From contig PKXQ01000140.1 of NCBI GenBank assembly GCA_003132405.1, positions 1 to 53,932 of the forward strand: a stretch of 53,932 nt of DNA. Direction: 5' to 3'. Each line of letters opens with the position of its first letter. Within the stretch, counting starts at the first letter, position 1. This document shows, one piece after another, positions 9,169 through 19,300 of the stretch. Origin of the DNA: Acidobacteriaceae bacterium (lineage in GTDB: Bacteria; Acidobacteriota; Terriglobia; Terriglobales; Acidobacteriaceae). A program made the translations under genes and the position numbers. The notes beneath the pieces are model-generated. The model saw only the letters and a program-made list of their open reading frames with translations. It had not been told where the DNA came from and did no database searches.

Positions 9169-9390
9169 ATGAATAACGAAACTGAAAAAAACCAGAGCAA
9201 ACAGGAACAGGGCAAGCCAGCCCCGACGGGGTCGGTAAACACCTCGGATACGAAGGGTAAACCCTCACCGGGAAATCAGAGCCAGGGCAACCCTGCACAG
9301 GATATTTCCAAGAAAAACCCACCACAGGGCACCGACTCTCAGCACCAAGGTCAACAGAAAACCGAAGATGAGAAGCGGCGTGCTTCCTGA
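9169..9390 (+). CDS. Hydrophilic low-complexity small protein
   Basis: A 73-residue protein made mostly of Gln, Lys, Asn, Pro, Ser and Gly (MNNETEKNQSKQEQGKPAP onward), with no hydrophobic core; it is probably intrinsically disordered. An AAGGAG site lies six bases before the ATG, and a strong hairpin terminator follows at 9428-9449, together defining a one-gene unit. Such proteins are often stress-related hydrophilins, but that is speculation. Confidence 0.6.
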   Translation: MNNETEKNQSKQEQGKPAPTGSVNTSDTKGKPSPGNQSQGNPAQDISKKNPPQGTDSQHQGQQKTEDEKRRAS

Positions 9391-9427
9391 GCAATCTTCC
9401 CGGGAACAAGGCAGTATGAGAAGAAAC

Positions 9428-9449
9428 GCCCCGGCCCGCGCCCCGGGGC
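9428..9449 (+). terminator. Rho-independent-like terminator
   Basis: A GCCCCGG / CCGGGGC 7-bp stem with an 8-nt loop is followed by atgttttcgttt, 37 bases after the stop at 9390. Confidence 0.6.
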
Positions 9450-9604
9450 ATGTTTTCGTTTGAACCCAAATCCTGCCCCGCACACGCTGTCTCCACCGCC
9501 GCTCCGATTTTCATGGGGTGGAACATCCGGGAGAACTTTAGTTCGGGGTCATGCCAAGGATAAGGCCTACAATTAAAGCTGTGAGACATTACATCATCAA
9601 AAAG

Positions 9605-9790
9605 ATGAACGGCTTTGCCGAGTTCAAGTGCCGACTTTGTAAATACTCCGTCACCACAATGGAGTTCAATGGCGAGAACTCTAGATGCCGCATTCAGGCG
9701 GCTAGGGCAATGAACGAGCATGCCCTGACGACACACCATTGCCCTCCAGCGCTGTCACTGCGTTATGCACCAATGTGGCATGCTCGTTGA
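9605..9790 (+). CDS. Small C2H2-like zinc-finger protein, paralogue of 970-1209
   Basis: A 61-residue protein starting MNGFAEFKCRLCKYSVTT, with CRLC and a later H....HH pair separated by about 30 residues. The IQAARAMNEHALTTHH segment matches TQAARAMQTHFRDNH in the protein at 970. An upstream start at 9551 would add 18 basic residues. Zinc binding is inferred from the Cys/His pattern; the DNA or protein target is unknown. Confidence 0.55.
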   Translation: MNGFAEFKCRLCKYSVTTMEFNGENSRCRIQAARAMNEHALTTHHCPPALSLRYAPMWHAR

Positions 9791-9876
9791 ACGCACATCT
9801 CGCCAGAAACAATGAAAGTGACACGATTAGGAACCAGAGGAAAAATTTCAAATGCATGAGTTAAAGGCGAAATGTA

Positions 9877-10062
9877 ATGAGCTATAGCGAATCAAGGAAT
9901 CACTTTGAGAAAGCCAGACTCAATACCGCCGATGCGGTAACCATCGAGATGTTGGACGGACTCAAGCATTTATCACACGCCATTGAGGAAGACTTAAGAA
10001 GGCTGGAACAGCACATCCGCAACATCCAAGAATCGGCGGCTAGCCGGAAGGTGTGTTCTTGA
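9877..10062 (+). CDS. Small helical protein
   Basis: A 61-residue protein (MSYSESRNHFEKARLNTADA onward) predicted to be one long amphipathic helix (EEDLRRLEQHIRNIQESAAS). A purine-rich AAAGGCG lies before the ATG. Its stop sits just before the lipoprotein at 10065, so the two may be co-transcribed. The family is not recognised. Confidence 0.5.
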   Translation: MSYSESRNHFEKARLNTADAVTIEMLDGLKHLSHAIEEDLRRLEQHIRNIQESAASRKVCS

Positions 10063-10064
10063 CG

Positions 10065-10466
10065 ATGCCCCGGAATCAAATCCAGAAATCGCTGTTTGCT
10101 CTGCTGCTCGGAATCATGTTCCTCGTCGGTTGCGCTGCGCTCAACCCGTTCTGCGGGAGTGCCCGGCCGAAGCCCGGGCTGACTTCGCTCGAACCGAACC
10201 CTGCGAGCCTCGCTCAGGTAGAGCAGGGCTTGCTGCTCACAGTGAACGGCAGCCACTTTTATTCCAATTCGTATCTGCTATGGAACGGAGCGGCATTGCC
10301 CACCACAGTCGTGAGTAGTACCCAGCTACAGGCCACGATTACCACGACCCAGATTTCATTTCCCGGTACCGCCCAGATTGTCGTGCACACTCCTGCCAAC
10401 CTCTCCGGAGACCTCGGTTGTGACAGCGGCGGCAACAGCGCGGCGTTGACCTTTACGGTCACCTAG
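10065..10466 (+). CDS. Lipoprotein with IPT/TIG domain
   Basis: A 133-residue protein with a signal peptide ending in the lipobox LVGC (about residues 20-23), so it is probably lipid-anchored. One IPT/TIG Ig-like domain follows (SLEPNPASLAQVEQGLLLTV, then GSHFYSNSYLLWNGAALPT and a closing LTFTVT). Such domains serve in surface binding. The start at 10065 (MPRNQ) was preferred because the signal peptide begins there; an upstream GTG at 10053 is possible. Confidence 0.7.
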   Translation: MPRNQIQKSLFALLLGIMFLVGCAALNPFCGSARPKPGLTSLEPNPASLAQVEQGLLLTVNGSHFYSNSYLLWNGAALPTTVVSSTQLQATITTTQISFPGTAQIVVHTPANLSGDLGCDSGGNSAALTFTVT

Positions 10467-11228
10467 CAACGTTCAATTGCACTTGGCAGAGACAGATTGC
10501 GTCTATTGCAGCTTCGCGCGTTCCGCTTTGGCTTTTTGGCTTCTATTATGCATGGTGATGAACGTGAAGGCAGGAGTTGCAAGTGTGTCTGTTAAAGTTT
10601 TGGTCATGGAGGTTGTCCTGGATAACCAAGAGTTGCAAAACTTGGTAGCCAAGATTGCCGAGAACCTGATTACCACTCAACGAAATCTCGTCACATTTCC
10701 CGGTCGCTGTGGGCGGTAAGGATTTCGCTACGGGAACTTGCACTCAGACTTTGAAGAGATGTACCTGAATCATTTTGCGGAACCGGAGCAAGCATTCGAA
10801 GCAATGCGCGACAACCTTCTTGATGGCGGTCGGCAACAAGCTGATTTAGCCCATCGCCTTTGAGCCGAATCATCAGGATGAAGCTTCTGTCAGTCGCTCG
10901 GCATGGTCGAATGCGGCGGGCGTGGTCACGAAGAGCAACGGGCTGGCATTGATTTACACTTTTCATAAATGCTCACGATTTCCCCCCCCCGACCTCATCT
11001 TCATTCTCGCCGGGCGGGAGTAAGCGCGGAAAGTGCCATTCCAACTTTCGTGGGGTTAGGTGGACTTTGGCGTCTGGCGGCAATCCCCGGAGTCATCGCG
11101 CCGGACTTCTTACGATTGAACGCCAAGGCTGCCCGGAGTTTGAGCCTTGAGTCAGCGGGTATTCTCGCAAAGTAACCGCAGCAAAGCGCCAGCAATTCTC
11201 AAAGAGCGAAATCGCCTTTTTGCAGCAA
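10467..11228. other. Gene remnants, no intact gene
   Basis: Coding-like pieces appear in different frames on the plus strand: near 10608-10719 (NQELQNLVAKIAENLITTQR) and near 10733-10863 (DFEEMYLNHFAEPEQAFEAM), ending in TGA at 10863. They may be one small frameshifted gene, but no start or family could be fixed. Two long frames after 10969 have no support. Confidence 0.3.
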
Positions 11229-11552
11229 CTATCGGGAATCCTCCAACCAAACCCGCGGTCGGCGATAGGCGTCACGATTGGGTATGATGCGGTGCGGTGT
11301 ACCGGCCAGTGGGTGCCTACCTGCCCCATTTGGGTGATCGGCACAAACATGGGATGTAAACTCTTTGTCGCGCTGCAACTCGAAGTTGCGCTTCATTTCA
11401 TCCAAAGATGTGCCGGTGGGAGCACCGGAAGGTTCAAACCGCCAGCCACATTCGGAGCAACCAAAACCCCGAAAATGCTGTTGCTCAATCCATACCGACG
11501 TTCGGTTAATGGACGCCCTGTGCGGGAGTCGGGCACCGTTCGCGGTATTCAC
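11229..11552 (-). CDS. Small zinc-binding-like protein
   Basis: Up to 107 residues, of which the core CSECGWRFEPSGAPTGTSLD followed by EMKRNFELQRDKEFTSHVCA is convincing: a CxxC pair near the middle and a later HVC....HP that could close a zinc site. From memory, similar short proteins are common in acidobacteria. The first 25 and last 25 residues look less protein-like, so the true start may be internal and the end may be frameshifted. The function is unknown. Confidence 0.5.
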   Translation of the reverse strand: MNTANGARLPHRASINRTSVWIEQQHFRGFGCSECGWRFEPSGAPTGTSLDEMKRNFELQRDKEFTSHVCADHPNGAGRHPLAGTPHRIIPNRDAYRRPRVWLEDSR

Positions 11553-11852
11553 TTTGAGCGCCTCTTACAAAGTATTAGAGAATTTTCCTCGCCTCTCTGT
11601 CTGTGACTTTCATCACGTATCGCCGCTCGTAGAAGTGAGCACGGAGCAACGAAATACATCGCCACAACGCTCACTGACCGCATCGTGACATGAAGTGGGG
11701 GGGCGCAGCCGATTCCGCGCCGGCCTGCTTTCACCGCCGCTCCGATTGCCATCGTCCACGGGATTTGCCGTGTTTGATTTCGAGAACGTTAGATATGATG
11801 TGCCGACCCGACCGATGAAAACCGCCGACAAGAACCCTCGTGCCATGGTCAG

Positions 11853-12098
11853 GGCTTTTGCAAGAAACGTGGCATCTGTATCAGTTGCCTCCGTTGATGG
11901 ACGGTGCGCGGGACAACACGGTGCGCGGAGTGCAATCAGGCGCACGCAAAGTACCAGAAGGTGCGAGAGCATCGGAACTATGAAAGGGATGTCAAAGCGG
12001 GAGTCTGCGTGCGGTGCCACAAGCGACCCCAGACGCCCACCAACAAGCGTTGCCAGAAATGTCAGGATGACCACTATAGCCGAAAGAAACGAAGCTAG
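11853..12098 (+). pseudogene. CxxC-repeat zinc-ribbon protein with internal TGA
   Basis: One frame gives repeated CxxC knuckles: FCKKRGICISC, then CAEC, CVRC and CQKC, ending KKRS. A TGA at 11895-11897 interrupts the frame. By pattern this position would hold Arg (CGA to TGA). A GTG at 11904 could start a 64-residue remainder holding three of the knuckles. The pattern is that of tandem zinc knuckles found in phage and acidobacterial proteins. No start was found upstream of 11853. Confidence 0.45.
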
Positions 12099-12205
12099 TG
12101 ATCGACGTGAGCTTTATTGCTCAGACGCTCGCCTCCGTGCCCAGTACGGTCAACTAGTACCTAAAATCTGTTACCGTCCGATCACTTTCTTCGCCGGAGG
12201 CCACA

Positions 12206-12622
12206 GTGCAGCGACGAATTCTGATCCTAGTCCTATCGGTTGCGGTGGTCATTTCTGCCTTCGCGCAGACTACGCCCCAACGACAGCCGCCGATACGTTC
12301 GGTGGACGGAGCCACCATCTTTCGAAACAACTGCGCTGCTTGCCACGGACTTGAAGGACGAGGGGATGGCCCGGTGTCCAAGACGCTGAAGCGAAATGTT
12401 CCCGACCTGACGACACTTTCGCAGCGGAATGGCGGCGCATTTCCTGCCATTCACGTCCGAACCACCATCATGTTTGGCGGTGACGATCTCCTGCCCACAC
12501 ACGGCTCGAAGACGATGCCAATTTGGGGACCGATTTTCCACGAGATCGAGTTTGATCAGGACTTAGGCAATGTGCGGCTAGAAAATATAGCGAAGTATTT
12601 GGAGTCCATTCAACGGAAGTAG
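12206..12622 (+). CDS. Secreted monohaem cytochrome c
   Basis: A 138-residue protein with a signal peptide (about 1-21) and one haem-binding motif, CAACH at about residue 43-47. A distal Met ligand is likely in KTMPIWGPIF near residue 108. The size and layout fit a class I periplasmic cytochrome c used in electron transfer. The start is GTG at 12206 with GGAGG seven bases upstream. It precedes the copper-efflux genes, with two broken genes between, so it may share their electron-transfer or stress context, but an operon is not shown. Confidence 0.8.
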   Translation: MQRRILILVLSVAVVISAFAQTTPQRQPPIRSVDGATIFRNNCAACHGLEGRGDGPVSKTLKRNVPDLTTLSQRNGGAFPAIHVRTTIMFGGDDLLPTHGSKTMPIWGPIFHEIEFDQDLGNVRLENIAKYLESIQRK

Positions 12623-12731
12623 GGAGCAGAGCGCAATGGCTTCGATTGCGCCAGTTGACCAGACCGTTAGCGCGAATCGCTCGTTCCTACATCTGAGTGG
12701 TCTGGACGAACGACGACGGATGGAGTTCCGC

Positions 12732-13019
12732 ATGGTCACCTGAATTTGGCATGGCGCGCCTCCGCAACCAAAAGTGACGAGTGCCTATACCTGATTGCGA
12801 ACCGTCGCGATACCCGATTACCGCTCGACTCCCGGCAACAAGGGCGCTTATGCGCTACGTCGCGTGGAGGGCGATACCGTGCATTTTCTGATGCCCTCAT
12901 TCTGGGAGTCCGAGGACTCAACACGCGCCTTTGCCGGGCACGACATTAGCGTGGCGAAATACTACGACTTCGACAAGGATTTCCTGCTGGAGCTAGAGCC
13001 GTGCTCCACGCATTACGAG
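12732..13019 (+). pseudogene. Decayed antibiotic-biosynthesis-monooxygenase-family protein
   Basis: Pieces of one small protein occur in three frames: MVT then TGA then IWHG near 12732-12755, RASATKSDECLYLIANR to about 12802, and AIPDYRSTPGNKGAYALRRV onward to about 13010. The last frame continues FWESEDSTRAFAGHDISVAK, typical of ABM-domain proteins. One nonsense codon (Arg position) and two frame changes in the first 70 bases mean it is probably dead, though a TTG at 12795 could start a shortened product. Confidence 0.6.
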
Positions 13020-13383
13020 ATGTGCGAGAAGTTTCGCCGCTATAGCCGTCGTCTTCCTGGTGATCTGCTGGACTGCTGCGCCGCTGCTGGCGTGCATGAT
13101 CCCCGACAGAGCGATGACAGCTCCAGAGATGGAATGCTGCAAGCACATGGTCCAGATGTGCGGATCGGCGAACATGCCGCAGTCGCACTCTTGCTGTAAA
13201 ACGGAAGTTCGACCGGGCACAACAATGGTTGTGACACACAACCAGCAGGTTCGTCCAATATTGCAAGTAGTTGTGGCTCTTCCTGTTCCGATATCGCCGC
13301 CGTGCTCGAACCGGTTTCACAACAAGACTTCCGGCCATCCACCAAACGAATACCTACCTAAAACCACTGTCCTGAGGGTCTAG
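13020..13383 (+). pseudogene. Cys/Met/His-rich secreted protein, frameshifted near start
   Basis: From ATG 13020 the first codons read MCEKFRR. After dropping one base (T at 13041) the frame continues IAVVFLVICWTAAPLLAC, a good signal peptide. The mature part is Cys/Met/His-rich (MECCKHMVQMCGSANMPQSH, then SCCK), as in periplasmic metal-binding proteins. It lies directly before the copper-efflux operon, which suits a copper-binding role. The single-base break may be real decay or a sequencing error. Confidence 0.5.
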
Positions 13384-13451
13384 GCAGTTCTCCGTCTTCC
13401 TGTTTGTTTTGGGCTAAAGCCCGAAGTGTCTTTCTACTGACGGAGAGAATT

Positions 13452-16364
13452 ATGAGATTTCTACACGTACTGTTCTTAGTGTGCGCATGCGCGCTGAGCG
13501 CTGCAGCTGAGGACCCGTTTCCCGCTGCGAACGCGTTGTTGCCGCAGCACGAGCATTCGGCCGCATCGGGACCCGCCTTCACGCTTGACGAGATCGAGCA
13601 AATGGCGCTGCTCGGTAATCCGGACATCCGCGTCGCAGTTCGACACTTGGCTGTCGTTGAAGCCCACGTGCCCACGGCTGGCGCCCTCGATGATCCCTCA
13701 TTGATGTATCGGGGTTGGGGGGAGCCTCTGCGCCGACCCTGGGATTACAACGCGGCCCAAAACATGTTCATGGTGAGCCAGACGTTTCCGGGTTTCGGAA
13801 AACGTGGGTTACGCACCGACATTGCTCGAAGCGATGTCGCCGAAGCCAAGGCGGCGCTCGATAACATGCGGCTCGATGTTCGGGTGCGGGTGCGCAAAGC
13901 ATTCTACGATCTCCTGCGCACTCAAGATGAGCTTCGCATCCACGACGGGCACGTGGCCATCGCTCGGCAGGCAGTGGAGGCGGCCCGGATCAAATACACG
14001 GTGGGCAAAGTGCCTCAGCAAGACATCCTGAAGGCGCAAGTCGAACTTACCCGCCTGGCCGAGCACATGATTCACTTCGAGCAGGACGCCGAAGTGGCCC
14101 GCGCTCGTTTGAATACACTCATCGGGCATGACCCCGCCGCGTCCATCAATGCTCGCGGTGACTACTCCATTCCGCAACAACTGCCGGGAACAGAAGCGCT
14201 GGAAAAATTGGCCGTTGCTTCGCGGCCGGACTTGGCCCAGGCGCAAGCCGCCTTGGAGAAGAGCCATCAGCAGCAAGCGCTGGCAGACAAGAGTTACAAC
14301 CCCGATATGACCGTTTCAGCGGGTTACATGCTCATGCCGAGCGGCTCGAATTACCGCAACGACTACATGGTGGAAGGCTCGATCAACCTGCCCTGGTTGA
14401 ACCGGCGCAAGCATGACGCCGAGATTTCTGAGGCCAAGGCTCAGGTCAGCGAGCAAGATGCCGAGGTTGCCGCCTTGCGGAACTCCGCCTTCGGCCAAAT
14501 TCAGGAAGCACTGGCGCAGGTGCGGTCTGCGAAAAGGCTTGCAGACCTCTATAAGAGTTTGCTGCAGCCCCAAGCCGAGGTAACTCTGCGGTCCACGGTC
14601 ATCGCTTACGAGAATGACCGCACCGACTTCCTCAATCTGCTCGATAGCCAGATGACGGTTGTGGATATCGACCTCGCTTACTTCCAGGCCATGGCGGACT
14701 TCGAAACGCGATTCGCCGACTTGGAATTTGCAGTTGGAGCGCCAATCGACAGGACAGTACAACCCAATACGCCGGAGGTGGACGAAATGAGCGAGCGCAC
14801 TTATAAGCAAGCCTTCGTAATTAGCGCAGTAATTTGCTTTGTGTTGGCTGGCACGCTTGCGTATGTCATCTGGGGTCGCGGTCGCGTTGCGCCTGCAACC
14901 GATGATGCGAGCCCTGTGATGGCCAAGGGCCCCCACGTTCCGGAGCAACCGCCGGCTAGCACGGCCCCTTCTTCCGGCGCATCTGCATCGCTCACTCCCG
15001 TGCAACTTTCTCCGCAGCGGATGCAAGCCATCGGGGTGAAGACTGCGCTGGTTGAGATGCGAAACGTCAGCAACGAACTGCGCGTGCCGGGCAACGTGGA
15101 GATGAATGAGAGGCAGCGTGCCTACGCGCAAACACGTTTCCCCGGCTGGATCCAGAAGGTATTTGCTAATGCCACATACCAGTACCTTCAAAAGGGGCAG
15201 CCGATCTTCACGATCTACAGCCCCGAGCTGGTCAGTACCGAACAAGAGTACCTGCTAGCTAAGCAAAACCAGCAGGCTTTCGTGGGCGACGCGCATGGGA
15301 CTGCATCGCACGAGAGCGACTGGCTTCTTCAGGCCGCTGCCGATCGTTTGCGCCAATTTGGCGTGCCGCCGAGCGAGATCGCCAGACTGGAGCAAACCGG
15401 CACAGTGCAGCATGATGTGACCATTGATTCCCCTGCATCCGGCTACATCATCGAATTCAATGCACTTCCCAATCAATACGTGCAACCTGAAACGAAGCTC
15501 TACACCATCGCAGATCTTTCCACAGTCTGGGTAAACGCCAACGTTTTTCAGACCGGCATCGCCGCCCTGAAGCACGGAATGCCCGCCACAGTAAAGGTTG
15601 ATGCCTATCCAGGACGTACATTCAAAGGACGGATTGATCAAGTCTTGCCTCAGGTCGATGTCACGACGCGCACCGTACCCGTGCGCTTCGTTTTTAACAA
15701 TCCGGGAATCGCGCTCAAGCCTGGCATGTACGTCAACGTCAGCATTGCGATTCCACTTGGCCGTCAACTTGTCATTCCTGCTTCTGGCGTCCTGCATTCG
15801 GGCACGCAAGAAGTGGCCTTTATCGACCGTGGCGACGGTTATCTCGAACCACGTGAGATTGAGGTTGGGCCACGGCTGGATGATCACGTAGTCGTCCTGA
15901 AGGGTTTGAAGGTGGGCGAACGTATTGTCAGCTCCGCCAGTTTCCTTGTGGATTCAGAATCGCAACTGCAGGCAGCGATTGGGTCGTTCACGCCTCCTCC
16001 GCCAGGGGCAGGAGCAGCGGCGGCGATGAATCCACCAGCCGAGCGCATTGCTGTCGATTTCAGCACCGATCCATCACCGCCACATAAAGGAGCGAACTCG
16101 GTCCGAGTGAAGCTCAGCAGTGCGGACGGCAAACCCGTCGCTGGAGCGGACGTGACCGCGACCTTCTTCATGGCAGCCATGCCGGCAATGGGTATGGCCG
16201 CTGTGCGAAGCGTAGCCACACTCCGCGAAAAAGGGGATGGCGTTTACGAAGGCCCGCTGATTCTCGAAACCAGCGGGACCTGGCAAGTCACGGTAGTGGC
16301 GAAACGTGGCAGTCAGACGATTGCCAGCAAGCAGCTCAGCGTAAGCGCCACGGGAGGCATGTAA
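13452..16364 (+). CDS. CusC-CusB fusion: outer-membrane efflux protein joined to periplasmic adaptor
   Basis: One continuous frame encodes two tripartite-efflux components. The first part (13452-14786) has a signal peptide and the TolC/CusC pattern (FTLDEIEQMALLGNPDIRVA, then FPGFGKRG). The second (14787-16364, 525 residues) begins MSERTYKQAFVIS with one transmembrane helix. It continues as a CusB-type adaptor (GWIQKVFANATYQYLQKGQ, then VWVNANVFQTGIAALKHGM) and ends in a YtkA/FixH-like domain with a Met-rich MAAMPAMGM. The two proteins normally sit in different membranes and are separate. An internal GGAGG eight bases before ATG 14787 suggests separate translation of the adaptor as well. It overlaps cusA by one base. 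Substrate: probably Cu(I)/Ag(I). Confidence 0.85.
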   Translation: MRFLHVLFLVCACALSAAAEDPFPAANALLPQHEHSAASGPAFTLDEIEQMALLGNPDIRVAVRHLAVVEAHVPTAGALDDPSLMYRGWGEPLRRPWDYNAAQNMFMVSQTFPGFGKRGLRTDIARSDVAEAKAALDNMRLDVRVRVRKAFYDLLRTQDELRIHDGHVAIARQAVEAARIKYTVGKVPQQDILKAQVELTRLAEHMIHFEQDAEVARARLNTLIGHDPAASINARGDYSIPQQLPGTEALEKLAVASRPDLAQAQAALEKSHQQQALADKSYNPDMTVSAGYMLMPSGSNYRNDYMVEGSINLPWLNRRKHDAEISEAKAQVSEQDAEVAALRNSAFGQIQEALAQVRSAKRLADLYKSLLQPQAEVTLRSTVIAYENDRTDFLNLLDSQMTVVDIDLAYFQAMADFETRFADLEFAVGAPIDRTVQPNTPEVDEMSERTYKQAFVISAVICFVLAGTLAYVIWGRGRVAPATDDASPVMAKGPHVPEQPPASTAPSSGASASLTPVQLSPQRMQAIGVKTALVEMRNVSNELRVPGNVEMNERQRAYAQTRFPGWIQKVFANATYQYLQKGQPIFTIYSPELVSTEQEYLLAKQNQQAFVGDAHGTASHESDWLLQAAADRLRQFGVPPSEIARLEQTGTVQHDVTIDSPASGYIIEFNALPNQYVQPETKLYTIADLSTVWVNANVFQTGIAALKHGMPATVKVDAYPGRTFKGRIDQVLPQVDVTTRTVPVRFVFNNPGIALKPGMYVNVSIAIPLGRQLVIPASGVLHSGTQEVAFIDRGDGYLEPREIEVGPRLDDHVVVLKGLKVGERIVSSASFLVDSESQLQAAIGSFTPPPPGAGAAAAMNPPAERIAVDFSTDPSPPHKGANSVRVKLSSADGKPVAGADVTATFFMAAMPAMGMAAVRSVATLREKGDGVYEGPLILETSGTWQVTVVAKRGSQTIASKQLSVSATGGM
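14774..14789 (+). promoter_or_regulatory. Internal ribosome-binding site and start for the CusB part
   Basis: GGAGG at 14774-14778 lies eight bases before ATG 14787-14789, which starts the adaptor's own N-terminus (cytosolic tail plus membrane helix). The ATG is in frame with the upstream CusC, so no stop separates them. Confidence 0.6.
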
Positions 16365-19300
16365 TGATCTCCCGAATTATTGAGTGGTGTGAGCAGAATC
16401 GTTTCCTGGTTTTTACCGGGGTCGTGCTGCTAACGGTAGCGGGTGTTTGGAGCCTGCGTCACATCCCGCTGGATGCGCTTCCCGATATCAGCGATGTGCA
16501 AGTGGTCATCCACACCGAATGGGCGGGTGAGCCGCCCAATGTGATCGAGGACCAAGTTACTTACCCAATCGTCACCACGTTGCTCGCAGCACCTCACGTT
16601 AAGTCTGTACGTGCGCAGACAATGTTCGGGGACTCGTATGTTTTCGTCGTATTTGAAGACGGAACGGATCTTTACTGGGCGCGTTCGCGGGTCACGGAAT
16701 ATCTGCAGCAGATCGGCGGACGGTTGCCAGCGGACGTTCATCCAGCCATCGGACCCGATGCCACCGGAGCCGGTTGGGTGTATGAGTACGCTGTCATTGA
16801 TCGTAGTCATACCAAGAGCCTGGCTGACTTACGTGCTCTACAAGACTGGTATCTACGCTACCAGCTCGAAACCGTCCCCGGTGTGGCCGAAGTTGCAACC
16901 ATCGGTGGTTACGTCCGGCAATACCAGGTCAAGCTCGATCCCAACAAACTGTTCTCGTATGGGATCCCTGTCTCTACCGTGATTGACCGCGTGCGCGACA
17001 GCACAAACGAGGTTGGTGGCAATGTTCTGGAGATGAACGGCGCAGAGTACATGGTTAGAGGTCTTGGGTACCTGCGGTTAGCCGCCGACCTGGAGAACGT
17101 TCCGGTCGCGACAAAAAATGGAACTCCTGTGTTGCTGCGCGATCTGGGTAGCGTAGATTTCGGGCCGGAGGTGCGCCGCGGCGCTGCCGACTGGCAGGGG
17201 GAAGGGGAAGCCGTTGGCGGCATTGTAGTCATGCGGTTCGGTATGAACGCGCTTGACGTGATCACTGGTGTAAAAGCCAAGCTGCGTGAGATTGCACCGT
17301 CACTCCCTCCTGGAGTCGAAATTGTCACGGGTTACGATCGCTCATGGCTGATCAATGAATCGATCAAGACTCTGAAGCGGGATCTGATCCTGGAAGCCAT
17401 CATCGTCAGCTTCGTATGCATCGCCTTCCTGTTCCATCTGCGTTCGGCGCTGGTGCCTATTATCACGCTGCCGATTGCGGTGCTGGCGGCCTTCATCCCG
17501 ATGTACTACCTCAACGTAAGTTCCAACGTGATGTCGTTGGGCGGACTGGCTTTGGGGATTGGGGTGTTGATAGATGCCGCTATCGTGATGGTTGAGAACG
17601 GGTACAAGCATCTGGCCGAACGTAGCGGACTGGGCGCCGGCGAACATACCGACAAACTCAGCTCCCAGGAACGAAGATCTATATTAGTGCGATCGGCAAA
17701 GCAGGTTGGCCCCGCGTTATTCTATTCGCTGATTATCATCCTCGTGTCGTTCTTGCCCGTTTTCTTGCTGGAAGCACAGGAGGGGCGCATGTTCCGCCCT
17801 CTGGCCTGGACCAAGACGTCGGCGTTGGCGTTTTCCTCGCTGCTTTCGATCACGTTGGTTCCCGTGCTCATGCCATTGTTCATTCGCGGCCGGTTGCGCC
17901 CTGAATCGCAAAACCCTGCGGCCCGGATCACTCAAGCGGTTTATCTCCCCGTCTTACGCTGGTGTTTGCGGCACTGGAAACTGCTAATCGCGATCAATCT
18001 GATCTTTCTGGCGGTGACCATTCCGTTGTACTTCAAATTAGGCAGCCAATTCATGCCTGCCTTGTACGAGGGATCAGCCCTGTACATGCCGACCGCCCTG
18101 CCGGGGATTTCCATTCAGCAGGCGAGCCTGCTGATGCAGGAGCAGGACCGTATTATCGGTTCCTTTCCGGAGGTGGAAAGCGTGTTCGGCACCGTGGGGC
18201 GTTCCGACAGCGCCACTGACAATGCGCCGCTTGACATGTACGACACCACCATCATGTTGAGGCCCCAGGAAAAATGGCGATCGGGTGTGACCTATGAAAA
18301 GCTGATCGCGGAAATGGATGCCAAGCTCCAATTCCCTGGTCTGACCAACACGTGGACGATGCCGGTGCGAAACCGGCTGGACATGGAACTCACGGGCATC
18401 AAAACCCCGCTTGGTCTGAAGATCCAAGGGCCCGATCTGGCGCAGATTCAGGATATCGGCGCACGAATGCAACAGATTCTTACCGGCATACCAGCGACCA
18501 GTTCGGTATTCGCAGAGCGAGTGTCGCAAGGCTTTTACCTGAACGTAGAGGTGAATCGACCGGAAGCCGCCCGGTACGGGCTAACCGTGGGAGACGTTCA
18601 GCGGGTCATTACCTCTGCCATCGGCGGCGCAAATATCGCTCAGAATATCGAAGGCCACCAGCGTTTTCCGATCAATGTCCGCTACGAGCGCGATTTCCGC
18701 GGCGATCCCGAAGCCGTAGGCCACGCTCTCATCGCCACTCCGTCGGGAGCGCAAATCCCAATCAGTGAAGTAGCGCGACTTTCTTTCTCGCGAGGTCCGG
18801 CAATGATTCGCGATGAAGACGGTGCTCTCACTGGCTACGTCTATCTCGACTTGAAAACTAAAGACTACGGCGGATTCGTGGACCAGGCAGACAAGTTGCT
18901 GCGGAGCAAGCTGGATTTGCCAGCAGGGTACACCTATCGCTGGGCGGGCGAGTATGAGTTCGAACTTCACGCCAAAAAGAGACTGAAAATTATTCTGCCG
19001 ATCGTGTTCTTCGTCATCTTTCTGTTGCTCTACATGGTCTTCAAGTCCGCGGCCGAGGCAGCGGTGCTGATCTTCCCGACCCTCTATGCCATGTCTGGCG
19101 GACTCATCCTACAATGGATGCTCGGTTACAACTTCAGCGTCGCTGTCTGGGTGGGATACATCGCGCTGTTTGGTATCGCGGTCGAAACCGGCGTGGTGAT
19201 GGTGGTTTACTTGCACGAGGCGCTTCAACATCGGCTCGCCACAGGTTCGACTTTAACCGACGAGGATGTAGAGCAGGCCACCATCGAAGGCGCGGTCCAG

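Noticed and set aside
11895..11897. TGA in the CxxC-repeat protein as selenocysteine
   Set aside because: The codon lies at an expected Arg, all knuckle Cys are intact TGC or TGT, and no SECIS-like hairpin follows.
12741..12743. In-frame TGA after MVT in the monooxygenase remnant as selenocysteine
   Set aside because: By pattern the position would hold Arg (CGA to TGA), no Cys is expected there, there is no hairpin, and the gene has further frame breaks.
14316..15245. 309-codon minus-strand frame opposite the Cus genes
   Set aside because: Shadow frame; composition not protein-like.
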